This document shows, piece after piece, positions 49,002-58,795 of a stretch of DNA of 64,000 bases. The stretch is from NCBI RefSeq assembly GCF_000935355.1, contig NZ_JXZC01000006.1, forward strand, positions 62,001-126,000, in the 5' to 3' direction. Every line of letters begins with the position of its first letter. Within the stretch, counting starts at the first letter, position 1. This stretch comes from Rossellomorea aquimaris. GTDB taxonomy: Bacteria > Bacillota > Bacilli > Bacillales > Bacillaceae_B. The position numbers were made by a program, and so were the translations under genes. A model generated the notes under the pieces. It was given only the letters and a program-made list of their open reading frames with translations. It was not told the origin of the DNA and ran no database searches.

Positions 49002-49044
49002 CAGGGAATGGAGAGAGAAGGAATTCTCTCTCCATTCCCTACCT
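49002..49044 (+). terminator. Long stem-loop between udk and greA
   Basis: AGGGAATGGAGAGAG pairs with CTCTCTCCATTCCCT around AAGGAATT. It lacks a T-run, so it may be a terminator of weak type or an mRNA 3' end structure. Confidence 0.5.
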
Positions 49045-49119
49045 TTACATAACTAGCAAATGAATATTTACATAAAGAGTATGGGGAACTCTTAGTTAGA
49101 AGAAGGAGTGAAGAGGGTC

Positions 49120-49596
49120 ATGAGTACAGAAAAAGTATTTCCGATGACAGCAGAAGGTAAAGAGAAGCTAGAAAAAGAACTGGAGAATTTGAAAACGGTT
49201 AAACGTAAAGAAGTCGTTGAGCGAATTAAAATCGCCCGAAGCTTTGGAGATTTATCCGAGAACTCGGAGTACGACGCAGCGAAAGATGAACAAGCATTCG
49301 TCGAAGGGCGTATTTCTACTTTAGAAAACATGATTCGCAATGCGAAAATCATTCAAGAAGATGATATGAACTCAGATACAGTACAATTAGGTAAGAAAGT
49401 AACGTTCGTTGAACTGCCTGACGGAGACAAAGAAACATACACAATCGTCGGTAGTGCAGAAGCGGATCCATTTGAGGGGAAAATCTCAAATGATTCACCG
49501 ATCGCGAAAAGCCTTCTTGGTCATAAAGTAGGCGCGAAAGTAAGCGTTCAAACTCCAGGTGGAGAAATGAATGTGGAAATTGTAGAAGTAAGTTGA
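49120..49596 (+). CDS. greA: Transcription elongation factor GreA
   Basis: GreA rescues backtracked RNA polymerase by stimulating transcript cleavage. The 158-residue protein has the N-terminal coiled coil with the acidic tip in [16 protein letters not shown] near 41-56 and the C-terminal FKBP-like domain ending in [15 protein letters not shown] 49120 follows AAGAGGG; an in-frame GTG at 49108 overlaps AAGGAGTG. It ends at an intrinsic terminator. Confidence 0.96.
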   Translation: MSTEKVFPMTAEGKEKLEKELENLKTVKRKEVVERIKIARSFGDLSENSEYDAAKDEQAFVEGRISTLENMIRNAKIIQEDDMNSDTVQLGKKVTFVELPDGDKETYTIVGSAEADPFEGKISNDSPIAKSLLGHKVGAKVSVQTPGGEMNVEIVEVS

Positions 49597-49604
49597 TTAC
49601 GTAG

Positions 49605-49636
49605 GAGGGACTCATTAGTGAGTCTCTTCTTTTTTA
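49605..49636 (+). terminator. Terminator after greA
   Basis: GAGGGACTCA pairs with TGAGTCTCTTC around TTAG, followed by T6. Confidence 0.85.
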
Positions 49637-49694
49637 TGCTGTGAATAAGATTATTTCACATGAAACTCGTCAACAATGGGGACGAGGTGACAAA

Positions 49695-51452
49695 ATGAAA
49701 CGAAAACGAATCAGGTTACTCAGTATATTTTTATTACTGGCTCTCTTCGCTTTATCGGGGAGACTGATGCAATTGCAATTATTCCAAACAGAATCCTATT
49801 CGAAACATCAAATCAATCTTCTGGAGGAAAGTGTCTCTCAACGAACGCAACAATTGGTGATTGATGAAGGACGTGGAGAATTTCTCGATCGGAACGGGGA
49901 ACCACTTACGTACACGGAAAAAAATATTCTCGTTCTTTTTCCATTTCTAAAAAAAATCGATTGGCCGGTTGAAAAAGTTGCGGGAATTCTTCATGTTCCT
50001 CCTCAAACCATTCAAACTAAGGTTGAGGAAGCAAATGGACCGATCGTATTTGGAGGGAAAAATCCTTTACAGCTCAGCGAAAATCAGATGAAAGAAATTA
50101 ATGCACTTAAAATTCAGGGGGTGTTTGCTCTCACAAAAAAGTTCAAAAGTAATGAAGTCCCTGCTTCCCAGCTGATCGGTGTGACGGGAGAGAATGCTGA
50201 TGTGTTTCATAAGCGGTACCCGGATAAAGTAAAAGGGGCTAATCAGAAAATTGGCGTGTCGGGACTTCAAGAGAGCTTTGATGAATGGCTGGTAGCAGAA
50301 GAAGAGGCGAAATTAATCTATCATGTTGATGCAATCGGTGGTCCATTATTCGGTGTGGATGTAAAATATTTGGCGCCAGCCAATCCATTCTACCCCCTTA
50401 ATGTGAAGACGACGATTGATGGTAAGATGCAGCAGGCATTGGAAGAGGTTGCAGATACATATAACATGCAAAAAGGAGGATTACTGCTCCTTGATATTGA
50501 AAAAAGCGAAATTGTCGCGAGTGTCTCAAGACCTTCGATGAAAAGCCGTGACCCGTTCAGTGGCGGGGCAACGAATTACATGCTGAAAGCGTTGATCCCC
50601 GGTTCCGTATTTAAGACGGTAGTGGCTGCTGCCGCCATGGATGAAGGGATCGTCGATGAAGGCAGATTATTTGCTTGTGATGAAGATATTAGAGGTGGTC
50701 GTGCAGAAAAGCCGCATGGAACTATCAATATAAAAACAAGTCTTGCCGTCAGCTGTAACCGGACGTTTGCAGATTTGGCGAATGAACTGACGGAGAAGGA
50801 TGACCATCTTCTTGATGAGTATGCTGAAAAGATCGGCTTGCTTGGTGATATTGCCTGGAAAGGGAATGTCTTTCATTACGAAAGCTTTCCGCAGCTTCAA
50901 GTTAGCGAAGGAAGGATCTTCGGGTCGGATGAACACAGAGGTGAACCTAAACTTGTTTCTCAAACCGGGATCGGACAACAAGAAGTCCGGGTCACCCCCT
51001 TGGGCATCGCCAATATGATGGCCACCATCGCCAGGGGAGGAGAGAAATATCAGGTGAGTGCCGTATCCGCAGTCGAGTACCAAAATGGAACGAAGATGTT
51101 TTCCTTCCCAAAACAGAAGCAGGAGGGTGAGACGATTACCCCATTTACGGCGATGAAGCTTCAGCAATATTTAAGAGGAGTGGTGAACTCTCCCGAGGGG
51201 ACGGCACCCTATCTTCAGACGGCGGCCTACAGTATTGCCGGTAAAACGGGAACGGCCCAAACAGGTAATTACCGGGGAGAAGAAGTAAAAGAAAATGAAT
51301 TGTACAATAAATGGTTCGCAGGATATTTCCCCTTTGAAAATCCTAAATATTCCCTGGTTGCAGTCAACATGGATGTGAAGATCGATGAAGGCGGGATATA
51401 TCCGATTTTTAAAGATAGCGTAGATGCCATATATAATCTTGAAAACAATTAA
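49695..51452 (+). CDS. pbpI: Class B penicillin-binding protein (PbpI/YrrR-like)
   Basis: A 585-residue transpeptidase anchored by one N-terminal membrane segment (about residues 7-25). The PBP dimer domain contains RGEFLDRNGEPL near 60. The penicillin-binding domain has SxxK as SVFK near 304, SxN as SCN near 353 and KTG as AGKTGTAQ near 517. B. subtilis PbpI has nearly the same length and place and is made in sporulating and sigma-F cells. ATG 49695 is four bases after GAGGTGA; an ATG at 49641 would add 18 residues without a good site. Confidence 0.92.
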   Translation: MKRKRIRLLSIFLLLALFALSGRLMQLQLFQTESYSKHQINLLEESVSQRTQQLVIDEGRGEFLDRNGEPLTYTEKNILVLFPFLKKIDWPVEKVAGILHVPPQTIQTKVEEANGPIVFGGKNPLQLSENQMKEINALKIQGVFALTKKFKSNEVPASQLIGVTGENADVFHKRYPDKVKGANQKIGVSGLQESFDEWLVAEEEAKLIYHVDAIGGPLFGVDVKYLAPANPFYPLNVKTTIDGKMQQALEEVADTYNMQKGGLLLLDIEKSEIVASVSRPSMKSRDPFSGGATNYMLKALIPGSVFKTVVAAAAMDEGIVDEGRLFACDEDIRGGRAEKPHGTINIKTSLAVSCNRTFADLANELTEKDDHLLDEYAEKIGLLGDIAWKGNVFHYESFPQLQVSEGRIFGSDEHRGEPKLVSQTGIGQQEVRVTPLGIANMMATIARGGEKYQVSAVSAVEYQNGTKMFSFPKQKQEGETITPFTAMKLQQYLRGVVNSPEGTAPYLQTAAYSIAGKTGTAQTGNYRGEEVKENELYNKWFAGYFPFENPKYSLVAVNMDVKIDEGGIYPIFKDSVDAIYNLENN

Positions 51453-51590
51453 CCGCATTGTACAATGGTCCTGCGACCTTTTTCCCTTTCTTATGAAAGT
51501 AGCTAAAGCCCACTGAGCTGGATAATGTTTCGCTTTATTCTTTTCCTCTTATCATGTTAAAATGTTTAGGATAATAGGGAGGGAAACGTA

Positions 51591-52292
51591 ATGGCGAAAT
51601 ACCAATCTAGATTAGATAAACGTTCCAAGAAGAATACAAATAAAATCTTGAACATCATGATTGCAGTCGTACTTCTATTGATTGTCGTTGTCGGAGCAAC
51701 AATAGTGATGGGAGGCGGCGATGAAAAGGCATCATCCAGCGCTTCCGATACAGAAACAAAGGATTCGAGCAATAATAATGCTGAAAAAGACGATAAATCT
51801 GTTTCTTTAGATGAGGACAAAAAATCTGAGGAAAAAGATAATGAAGATAAAAAAGACGAAGAAAAGAAAAGCGATGAAGAAACACAAAAAGACGAAGCCT
51901 CTGATGAAGAGCAGGACACTGTTAAATTAGAAGGCGAAGATCAAAATGAATTAAAAGTAGAAGAAAGTGACGAACCAAATGTGAAGCAAACAATGGTGCA
52001 CCCTGACTGGAAGCCTATTGGAACTGAGCAGACCGGCGAACACGTATCTTCATATGATTTAGGATCTGCAGATTGGCAGGAAAAAGTGAAAGCTGTATCG
52101 TATGCAACGGGAATCCCTGAAGATAATATGACCGTTTGGTATATCGAAGGGAATGGCGGCCCTCAGAAATCCATGGCAACCGTGACGGCGAAAGATACAA
52201 AAACGCCATACAGAGTGTACCTTCAATGGGTGGACGGCAAAGGATGGCAGCCTACGAAAGTACAGGAATTAGTGAAAAACGATAAAGACTGA
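51591..52292 (+). CDS. yrrS: DUF1510 membrane-anchored protein (YrrS-like)
   Basis: A 233-residue protein with one membrane segment (about 20-40), a low-complexity linker of Asp, Glu, Lys and Ser (about 45-130), and an extracellular DUF1510 domain from about 130 with HPDWKPIGTEQ and MTVWYIEGNGGPQKS. Function unknown; it follows pbpI as in B. subtilis. AATAGGGAGGG precedes the ATG. The linker is typical of proteins that must reach through the wall. It ends at a strong bidirectional terminator. Confidence 0.9.
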   Translation: MAKYQSRLDKRSKKNTNKILNIMIAVVLLLIVVVGATIVMGGGDEKASSSASDTETKDSSNNNAEKDDKSVSLDEDKKSEEKDNEDKKDEEKKSDEETQKDEASDEEQDTVKLEGEDQNELKVEESDEPNVKQTMVHPDWKPIGTEQTGEHVSSYDLGSADWQEKVKAVSYATGIPEDNMTVWYIEGNGGPQKSMATVTAKDTKTPYRVYLQWVDGKGWQPTKVQELVKNDKD

Positions 52293-52295
52293 TAA

Positions 52296-52340
52296 TCAAT
52301 GAAAAAGGCCCTTCCAAGTGGAAGGGCCTTTTTCATTGAT
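52296..52340. terminator. Bidirectional terminator between yrrS and yrzA
   Basis: Perfect 21-bp stem including AAAAAGGCCCTTCCA and GGAAGGGCCTTTTT, three-base loop. Confidence 0.93.
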
Positions 52341-52547
52341 TCATTTCTTGACTTTAAAATGAACCGCAGCACTATACAATCTTCTGCCATTTTCATCAAT
52401 GGAAACGGCATGATGTACATGATGGACGCTCAGCATGATGGCTTTATTATGCTGGATTTGTTCATCTACCTTCTTTTCCAGTGTTCGTAAACTATCTGCT
52501 TCAAAAAACTCCACTTTATCTTCTATTAAGTCAAATGAAATATTCAT
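52341..52547 (-). CDS. yrzA: DUF2536 family protein (YrzA-like)
   Basis: A 68-residue cytoplasmic protein of the DUF2536 family, named YrzA in B. subtilis, function unknown. It begins MNISFDLIEDKVEFFEA and carries a histidine-rich middle (SVHHVHHAVSI), which could bind a metal but this is speculation. GGAGGAGAATCTT precedes the ATG. It lies convergent to yrrS and divergent from yrrT. Confidence 0.82.
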   Translation of the reverse strand: MNISFDLIEDKVEFFEADSLRTLEKKVDEQIQHNKAIMLSVHHVHHAVSIDENGRRLYSAAVHFKVKK

Positions 52548-52688
52548 AAGATTCTCCTCCTCAATTGCATGTGATATCTCTTGATTGCAGGTTGTCCCTC
52601 CTTATTTTAGAGCCGGAAAACGGATTTTACAATTATTATTTGTTGAAATCATTAGGAGAATATGATAATTTAATAACAGTTTTAAATT

Positions 52689-52717
52689 TAATTCATAGTA
52701 TGTTTATAGGAATTATA
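52689..52717 (+). promoter_or_regulatory. CymR-type operator before yrrT
   Basis: TAATTC, five bases, AT, then ATAGGAATTATA: this follows the TAnnnC...AT...ATnGGAATT layout I recall for B. subtilis CymR boxes. A candidate promoter TTGAAA (52643-52648)/TAATTT (52666-52671, 17-base spacer) lies upstream, so binding would sit just after the start site. Confidence 0.6.
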
Positions 52718-52744
52718 AACTTAATGCAGCAGAGGTGCTAAATC

Positions 52745-53383
52745 ATGGGTAGAGAATTTTTGGATTTGTTTCAGGATTGGGCAGATTCATATGACGATAC
52801 AGTTACCGGGAAAGACATTGAATATCAAGCGGTATTTGAGGGTTATGAATCCATTCTTGATGAAGTAGTGTCCCGTTCAAAGGGAAGAGTCGTTGAATTT
52901 GGTCCCGGTACTGGAAACTTGACCAAGAAATTACTGGATGCAGGGCTAGAAGTGGTTCCTTTTGAGCCTTCTCCGGAAATGAGAGCGATCGGAATGCAGA
53001 AGCTTGGAGAAGAAGTGACGTTCATGGATGGTGATTTCCTGGACTTTTCTTTAAAAGGAAGAGCGGATTCCATCGTAAGCTCCTATGCATTTCATCACTT
53101 AACGGATGAAGAAAAGGGAAAAGCTTTTAGCATATATGGAAAGCTCCTAGCACAAGGTGGTAAAATAGTATTTGCCGATACGATGTTTGAAACGGATCAG
53201 CACTATCAAGCCGCCATATCCCTAGCAATTAAAAAAGAGTATTACAATCTGGCTGAAGATTTGAAACGGGAATATTACACCTCCTTGGATGTTCTAAGGG
53301 AGTTATTGGACCAAAATGGATTTTCAGTTCGTTTTAAGCAAGTGAATACCTTTGTGTGGATTATGGAGGCGACTAAACAGTAG
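52745..53383 (+). CDS. yrrT: SAM-dependent methyltransferase YrrT
   Basis: A 212-residue class I methyltransferase: the SAM loop is VVEFGPGTGNLTKKL near 50, followed by PFEPSPEMR near 73 and SYAFHHLTDEEK near 114. B. subtilis yrrT is the first gene of the CymR-controlled yrrT-mtnN-mccA-mccB-yrhC operon; its substrate is not settled. Because SAM use makes S-adenosylhomocysteine, which MtnN then cleaves, the order fits a recycling route. GCAGAGGTG precedes the ATG. Confidence 0.88.
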   Translation: MGREFLDLFQDWADSYDDTVTGKDIEYQAVFEGYESILDEVVSRSKGRVVEFGPGTGNLTKKLLDAGLEVVPFEPSPEMRAIGMQKLGEEVTFMDGDFLDFSLKGRADSIVSSYAFHHLTDEEKGKAFSIYGKLLAQGGKIVFADTMFETDQHYQAAISLAIKKEYYNLAEDLKREYYTSLDVLRELLDQNGFSVRFKQVNTFVWIMEATKQ

Positions 53384-53398
53384 AAAGAGGTTTTAGTA

Positions 53399-54091
53399 AT
53401 GAAAATCGCCATCATCGGAGCAATGGAAGAAGAAGTAGCCTTACTTAGGGAAAATATTTCAAACCCTGAAGTGGAAACGATCGCAGGGTGTGAATATACA
53501 AGTGGAATGATGAAAGACAAAGAAGTGATCTTACTTCGCTCAGGGATAGGCAAAGTGAATGCAGCGATGTCAACAGCTGTTCTTCTCCAGCATTTTCAAC
53601 CGGATTGCATCATCAATACAGGGTCAGCAGGAGGATTCGATCCTTCTCTGAATGTTGGTGATGTCGTCATCTCAACAGAAGTAAGACATCACGATGTGGA
53701 TGTAACGGCTTTTGGATATGAATATGGACAGGTGCCACAGCTTCCTGCAGCATTTACAGCAGACGGGAAATTGATGCAAACGGCCATTGATAGCGTGAAG
53801 GAATTGGGAGATGCACAAGTGGTGTCAGGATTAATCGCCACGGGAGATTCATTCATGAATGATCCGCTGCGTGTGGAAGCGATCCGTGACAAGTTTACTG
53901 ATTTACAGGCAGTTGAAATGGAAGCGGCCGCCATTGCGCAAGTGGCTCATCAATTCAAAGTGCCATTTGTCATCATTCGATCACTTTCCGATATTGCAGG
54001 CAAGGAATCAGATGTTTCCTTCGAGCAATACTTGGAAAAGGCAGCACTTCACTCTGCCAAGATGGTCATGAGCATTGTAGAGTCTGTTTAA
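53399..54091 (+). CDS. mtnN: 5'-methylthioadenosine/S-adenosylhomocysteine nucleosidase
   Basis: MtnN splits S-adenosylhomocysteine and methylthioadenosine to adenine plus S-ribosylhomocysteine or methylthioribose. At 230 residues it has the family motifs [11 protein letters not shown] at the N-terminus with a catalytic Glu, [13 protein letters not shown] near 74, ATGDSFM near 150 and [13 protein letters not shown] near 173, and the catalytic Asp in SLSDIAG near 197. It is 15 bp after yrrT. A structured 150-base region separates it from mccA. Confidence 0.95.
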   Translation: MKIAIIGAMEEEVALLRENISNPEVETIAGCEYTSGMMKDKEVILLRSGIGKVNAAMSTAVLLQHFQPDCIINTGSAGGFDPSLNVGDVVISTEVRHHDVDVTAFGYEYGQVPQLPAAFTADGKLMQTAIDSVKELGDAQVVSGLIATGDSFMNDPLRVEAIRDKFTDLQAVEMEAAAIAQVAHQFKVPFVIIRSLSDIAGKESDVSFEQYLEKAALHSAKMVMSIVESV

Positions 54092-54106
54092 TACAAGGAA
54101 AATACG

Positions 54107-54219
54107 GCTGACCCAGGTACCTTTCTTTCTCATTAGAACATGCGGAACGGATGTGTTCATGCGAGCACTCTATTCTTGTATACGGAGAACAGGGATGGTG
54201 GATGGGTCAGCTTTTTTTT
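54107..54219 (+). promoter_or_regulatory. Attenuator-like structured region between mtnN and mccA
   Basis: GCTGACCCA (54107-54115) pairs with TGGGTCAGC (54203-54211), which is followed by T8, as in a terminator, but the loop is 87 bases long. Inside are GAACAT/ATGTGTTC (near 54136-54158) and TTCT/AGAA (near 54173-54188) hairpins. A terminator closing a multi-branched loop in mid-operon is what an attenuator or processing site would look like. It fits no riboswitch class I know. Confidence 0.55.
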
Positions 54220-54238
54220 ATAAAGGGGGATTGAATCC

Positions 54239-56301
<2,063 letters not shown>

Positions 56302-56403
56302 TAAGTCTACTGGCAGAACTGGTATCAATTACATGGTAGCTGACATGCGTTAGTATGTTACCATAGAATGAGAGTTTACTAGTTCTAAAGTAGGTGAATG
56401 CAC

Positions 56404-56643
56404 ATGAAGAACGCAAACAAAAGAACCATGCAACAAAAAATGAACGACTTTAAACGTTTTGGTTTTACGTTACTTGCACTTAGTGTCTTTATGTATTTAG
56501 GGGTCATTATCCCAACAGAAACCGTCACACCAAGTAAAACGATCACCCTCATGACGGGGACCGTTGTTCTACTCGGATTGTCACTTATGTATTTTACAAA
56601 AGCAATCAAATACAAAAAAGATCTGCAATCTGCAGATGAATAG
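56404..56643 (+). CDS. yrhC: YrhC family small membrane protein
   Basis: A 79-residue protein with two membrane segments (about 19-38 and 45-65) and charged ends, matching the YrhC family of unknown function; the B. subtilis gene also closes the yrrT operon. ATG 56404 is seven bases after AGTAGGTGA, while ATG 56398 is too close. The 102-base gap from mccB has no terminator. A terminator follows at 56652. Confidence 0.85.
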   Translation: MKNANKRTMQQKMNDFKRFGFTLLALSVFMYLGVIIPTETVTPSKTITLMTGTVVLLGLSLMYFTKAIKYKKDLQSADE

Positions 56644-56651
56644 ATCATATA

Positions 56652-56684
56652 AAGCGGGTTCTCATTGAGGACTCGCTTTTTTTA
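56652..56684 (+). terminator. Terminator after yrhC
   Basis: AAAGCGGGTTCTC pairs with GAGGACTCGCTTT (one mismatch, G-U pairs), followed by T-run. Confidence 0.78.
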
Positions 56685-56824
56685 TTCAAAACTCCATTAT
56701 TGCGATATCGCCTTTTATGTGGAAATTTGTAGAAAAAATAATGAGGAAAGTGGTTTACTTTCTAATGGAAATTGGATATACTAACCAATGTAAGAAAAAA
56801 ATCACAAGAGGGAGGTCGAAGAAC

Positions 56825-56905
56825 ATGTTCGTGCTTATTGGAAAAAAAGACACAAATTCATATTGTTTTCATCATTCGACCGCTTGTGGGATGTTTTACG
56901 CTTAA
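56825..56905 (+). CDS. Micro-ORF, 26 residues
   Basis: ATG 56825 follows GAGGGAGG by about eight bases, one of the best sites in the region. The product MFVLIGKKDTNSYCFHHSTA plus six residues has two cysteines and two adjacent histidines. No homologue is recognised. It is followed by two tandem terminators, so it would be a complete small transcription unit, either a peptide gene or a leader. Confidence 0.4.
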   Translation: MFVLIGKKDTNSYCFHHSTACGMFYA

Positions 56906-56925
56906 TTTTAAATCCATTAAATGAT

Positions 56926-56962
56926 AGCCACAGGGAGAATGTAGGTTCCTGTGGCTTTTTTG
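56926..56962 (+). terminator. Terminator, first of tandem pair
   Basis: AGCCACAGG(G)A pairs with (T)TCCTGTGGCT, followed by T6. Confidence 0.85.
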
Positions 56963-56964
56963 TG

Positions 56965-56996
56965 CCACAAGGATCGGTCTCTTTGTGGCTTTTTAG
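56965..56996 (+). terminator. Terminator, second of tandem pair
   Basis: GCCACAAG pairs with CTTTGTGGC, followed by T5. The stem sequence echoes the first terminator (GCCACA). Confidence 0.75.
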
Positions 56997-57039
56997 CATG
57001 CCTTGCAGCTCACTAGGCACTTTGAAAGGGGTGATATGT

Positions 57040-57180
57040 ATGACACTGAATCTTTTATTTATTACGGTAACGTTCAAAAAGAAACAAGAAACGTTTGAAG
57101 AAGTGACTCACAATGAAACAGTTTCAAAGTTCTATGAAGAAACGAAAACCAAGAACCAGTATATGTCGCAATTGTTCTAA
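57040..57180 (+). CDS. YrzI family small protein
   Basis: A 46-residue product beginning MTLNLLFITVTFKKKQETFEE, which matches the Bac_small_YrzI pattern: a short hydrophobic N-terminus, a basic patch, then an acidic helical tail. The family is restricted to Bacillaceae and thought to relate to sporulation; function unknown. AAAGGGGTGA lies six bases before the ATG. It lies between yrhC and sigK with other micro-ORFs. Confidence 0.75.
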   Translation: MTLNLLFITVTFKKKQETFEEVTHNETVSKFYEETKTKNQYMSQLF

Positions 57181-57213
57181 ATCGATATCAAATAAGGGAG
57201 AGGAGAATGAAAT

Positions 57214-57273
57214 ATGATTTATATACAGGAGAAAAGACTAAATGCGCTATGGGTAGAGAAGGATACTGCCTAA
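57214..57273 (+). CDS. Micro-ORF, 19 residues
   Basis: ATG 57214 lies eight bases after GAGAGGAG and gives a 19-residue peptide starting MIYIQEKRLNALW. A different frame starting at ATG 57207 runs 51 codons across this ORF and the next one, but its start overlaps the ribosome site. No homologue is recognised. Confidence 0.25.
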   Translation: MIYIQEKRLNALWVEKDTA

Positions 57274-57297
57274 CGAAACAGAAGGTGGGTGGGACGA

Positions 57298-57362
57298 TGT
57301 TTTTAAATATTGTTTTTTGGTCGGCTCTCTTCCATAAAAAGAAGAAGCAGGATAAGAAATAG
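57298..57362 (+). CDS. Micro-ORF, 21 residues, YrzI-like start
   Basis: Codons from ATG 57298 give MFLNIVFWSALFHKKKKQDK plus one Lys, close in layout to the YrzI-type protein just upstream (MTLNLLFITVTFKKK) but without the acidic tail. GGTGGGTGGG lies before the ATG. It may be a shortened paralogue. A terminator follows. Confidence 0.35.
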
Positions 57363-57370
57363 ATTGAATG

Positions 57371-57406
57371 AGGAGGATGCCTTTTTTGGAGGGTGTCCTT
57401 CTTTTT
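57371..57406 (+). terminator. Terminator after micro-ORF pair
   Basis: GAGGATGCC pairs with GGGTGTCCTTC (G-U pairs, one bulge), followed by TTTTTAT. Confidence 0.65.
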
Positions 57407-57561
57407 ATATTGGGGATTCGAGGCATGCAAGACAGACACAGTTCTGTCAATCTTTAGTAATAAGTTGTTCACGAATGAGAGGGGATTATCCGGCTTTTCG
57501 TGATACATTAATAGTAAGAAGAGCAGGTAGTAATGACTGCTAAAGAGGGAGTGAGATTACG

Positions 57562-57639
57562 ATGTTTTCAATGATAATGGGTCTTATCGTAACATCTGTG
57601 ATTGGTCTGATTATTGCCGCTGAAGTCAGTGTTGAATAG
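57562..57639 (+). CDS. Micro-ORF, 25-residue membrane peptide
   Basis: ATG 57562 follows GAGGGAGTGAG closely. The product MFSMIMGLIVTSVIGLIIAA plus EVSVE is a single hydrophobic helix with an acidic end. A perfect terminator follows at once, supporting a real short transcript. No homologue is recognised; small sporulation membrane peptides and type I toxins share this look, but no antisense RNA or other toxin evidence is seen. Confidence 0.45.
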   Translation: MFSMIMGLIVTSVIGLIIAAEVSVE

Positions 57640-57644
57640 CATAA

Positions 57645-57677
57645 AAAAAAAGCGATCCGACACTGGATCGCTTTTTT
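57645..57677. terminator. Bidirectional terminator between micro-ORF and sigK
   Basis: AAAAAAGCGATCC pairs perfectly with GGATCGCTTTTTT around a seven-base loop. Confidence 0.93.
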
Positions 57678-58393
57678 CATGATTTATTCCGTTTTTCTTT
57701 TTCCTCGCGATAAAATTCATGAAACATCTTCATGAGTGCCCTTTTCTCGATTCGTGATACATAGCTTCTTGAGATCCCTAATTCCTTGGCAATTTCCCGC
57801 TGGGTTTTTTCCTCTTTCAAGTCTAATCCAAATCGCCCGACGATCACTTCTTTTTCCCTCTCGTCCAGCACACAAATGTATTTTCTTACCTTTTCAAGTT
57901 CCATACTTAATTGAATCGTATCAATGACATCATCACTCTCAGACTTTAAGATATCAATCAAGCTGATTTCGTTTCCTTCTTTATCTTGACCGATGGGATC
58001 GTGAAGAGAGACATCCTTTTTCGTTTTTTTGAGTGCACGAAGATGCATAAGGATTTCATTCTCGATACAACGTGCCGCATATGTTGCAAGCTTTGTGCCT
58101 TTTCCTTCTGAATAACTTTCAATTGCCTTGATCAATCCGATGGTCCCGATGGAAATTAGATCTTCTGGATCTTCGCCTGTGTTTTCGAATTTCTTGACGA
58201 TGTGAGCAACCAATCGCAGATTATGTTCAATGAGCATGTTTCGGGCGTGCTCATCTCCTTCTGCCATCAGCCTTAAATATTTTCGTTCATCTGCTGCAGA
58301 TAGAGGTTGAGGGAATGCATTATTCTTTACGTAAGAAACGAGGAAAATTAACTCTTTAAAGAAATACCCCAGTGCCGTTAGAACTCCAGACAT
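57677..58393 (-). CDS. sigK: RNA polymerase sporulation sigma factor SigK, uninterrupted
   Basis: Sigma-K directs late mother-cell gene expression. This 238-residue pro-protein is complete in one frame: the hydrophobic pro-sequence [19 protein letters not shown] ahead of [13 protein letters not shown], region 2 with [17 protein letters not shown] near 82, and region 4 HTH with [21 protein letters not shown] near the end (written in part). In B. subtilis 168 the gene is split by the skin element; no such insertion exists here. ATG 58393 follows GGAGGTG by five bases. A CATATGAAT sequence about 35 bases upstream might be part of a sigma-E/K promoter. Confidence 0.96.
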   Translation of the reverse strand: MSGVLTALGYFFKELIFLVSYVKNNAFPQPLSAADERKYLRLMAEGDEHARNMLIEHNLRLVAHIVKKFENTGEDPEDLISIGTIGLIKAIESYSEGKGTKLATYAARCIENEILMHLRALKKTKKDVSLHDPIGQDKEGNEISLIDILKSESDDVIDTIQLSMELEKVRKYICVLDEREKEVIVGRFGLDLKEEKTQREIAKELGISRSYVSRIEKRALMKMFHEFYREEKEKRNKS

Positions 58394-58534
58394 ATTCACA
58401 CCTCCATGAGGACTTAAGCCCATACTCATTCATATGATAAGTTGGGGATGTCCTTGCATGTCCCTGGAAAGTAATCCAAGAAAACGCAAACTTTCTTTCC
58501 GGAGAATCGGGTAATAAAGTTGGAAACTGCCTAT

Positions 58535-58561
58535 ACGCTATTTCCCTATGAACATATACTA
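58535..58561 (+). promoter_or_regulatory. Sigma-K type promoter for yjcZ-like gene
   Basis: AC at 58535-58536, 16 bases, then CATATACTA at 58553-58561, which fits the sigma-K pattern AC-N16/17-CATANNNTA. Confidence 0.55.
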
Positions 58562-58590
58562 GTAGTAAAAGTAGGTGAGGAGGTATTGCA

Positions 58591-58728
58591 ATGCCGTATG
58601 GATACCCTTGTTATGGACCAGTCTATCCAGGTTATTATGGTGGTGGCGGATTCTACTTCGCTCTGGTCGTTGTATTACTAATCTTACTTTTCCTATTTGG
58701 TGGATGGTGGTACTACAATAACTGTTAG
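58591..58728 (+). CDS. YjcZ family sporulation protein
   Basis: A 45-residue protein with a Gly/Tyr/Pro-rich head (MPYGYPCYGPVYPGYYGGGG), one membrane segment (FALVVVLLILLFLFGGWW) and a short YYNNC tail, the YjcZ/sporulation small protein pattern. GAGGAGG precedes the ATG by seven bases. A sigma-K type promoter upstream agrees with mother-cell expression, and sigK is the divergent neighbour. It ends before a terminator shared with pssA. Confidence 0.85.
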   Translation: MPYGYPCYGPVYPGYYGGGGFYFALVVVLLILLFLFGGWWYYNNC

Positions 58729-58754
58729 CCTGACAAGTACGACGCTTATATCCA

Positions 58755-58789
58755 AACAGAGCCCTGTTCCATGTGGACAGGGCTCTGTT
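58755..58789. terminator. Terminator between yjcZ-like gene and pssA
   Basis: AACAGAGCCCTGT pairs perfectly with ACAGGGCTCTGTT around nine bases. No strong T-run follows on the plus strand. Confidence 0.75.
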
Positions 58790-58795
58790 AAACTC

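Noticed and set aside
54107..54219. S-box (SAM) riboswitch
   Set aside because: The conserved S-box core words are absent and the closing helix does not fit.
57562..57639. Type I toxin
   Set aside because: The single-helix look fits, but no antisense RNA promoter or overlapping terminator pair is visible, so it is left as an uncharacterised micro-ORF.
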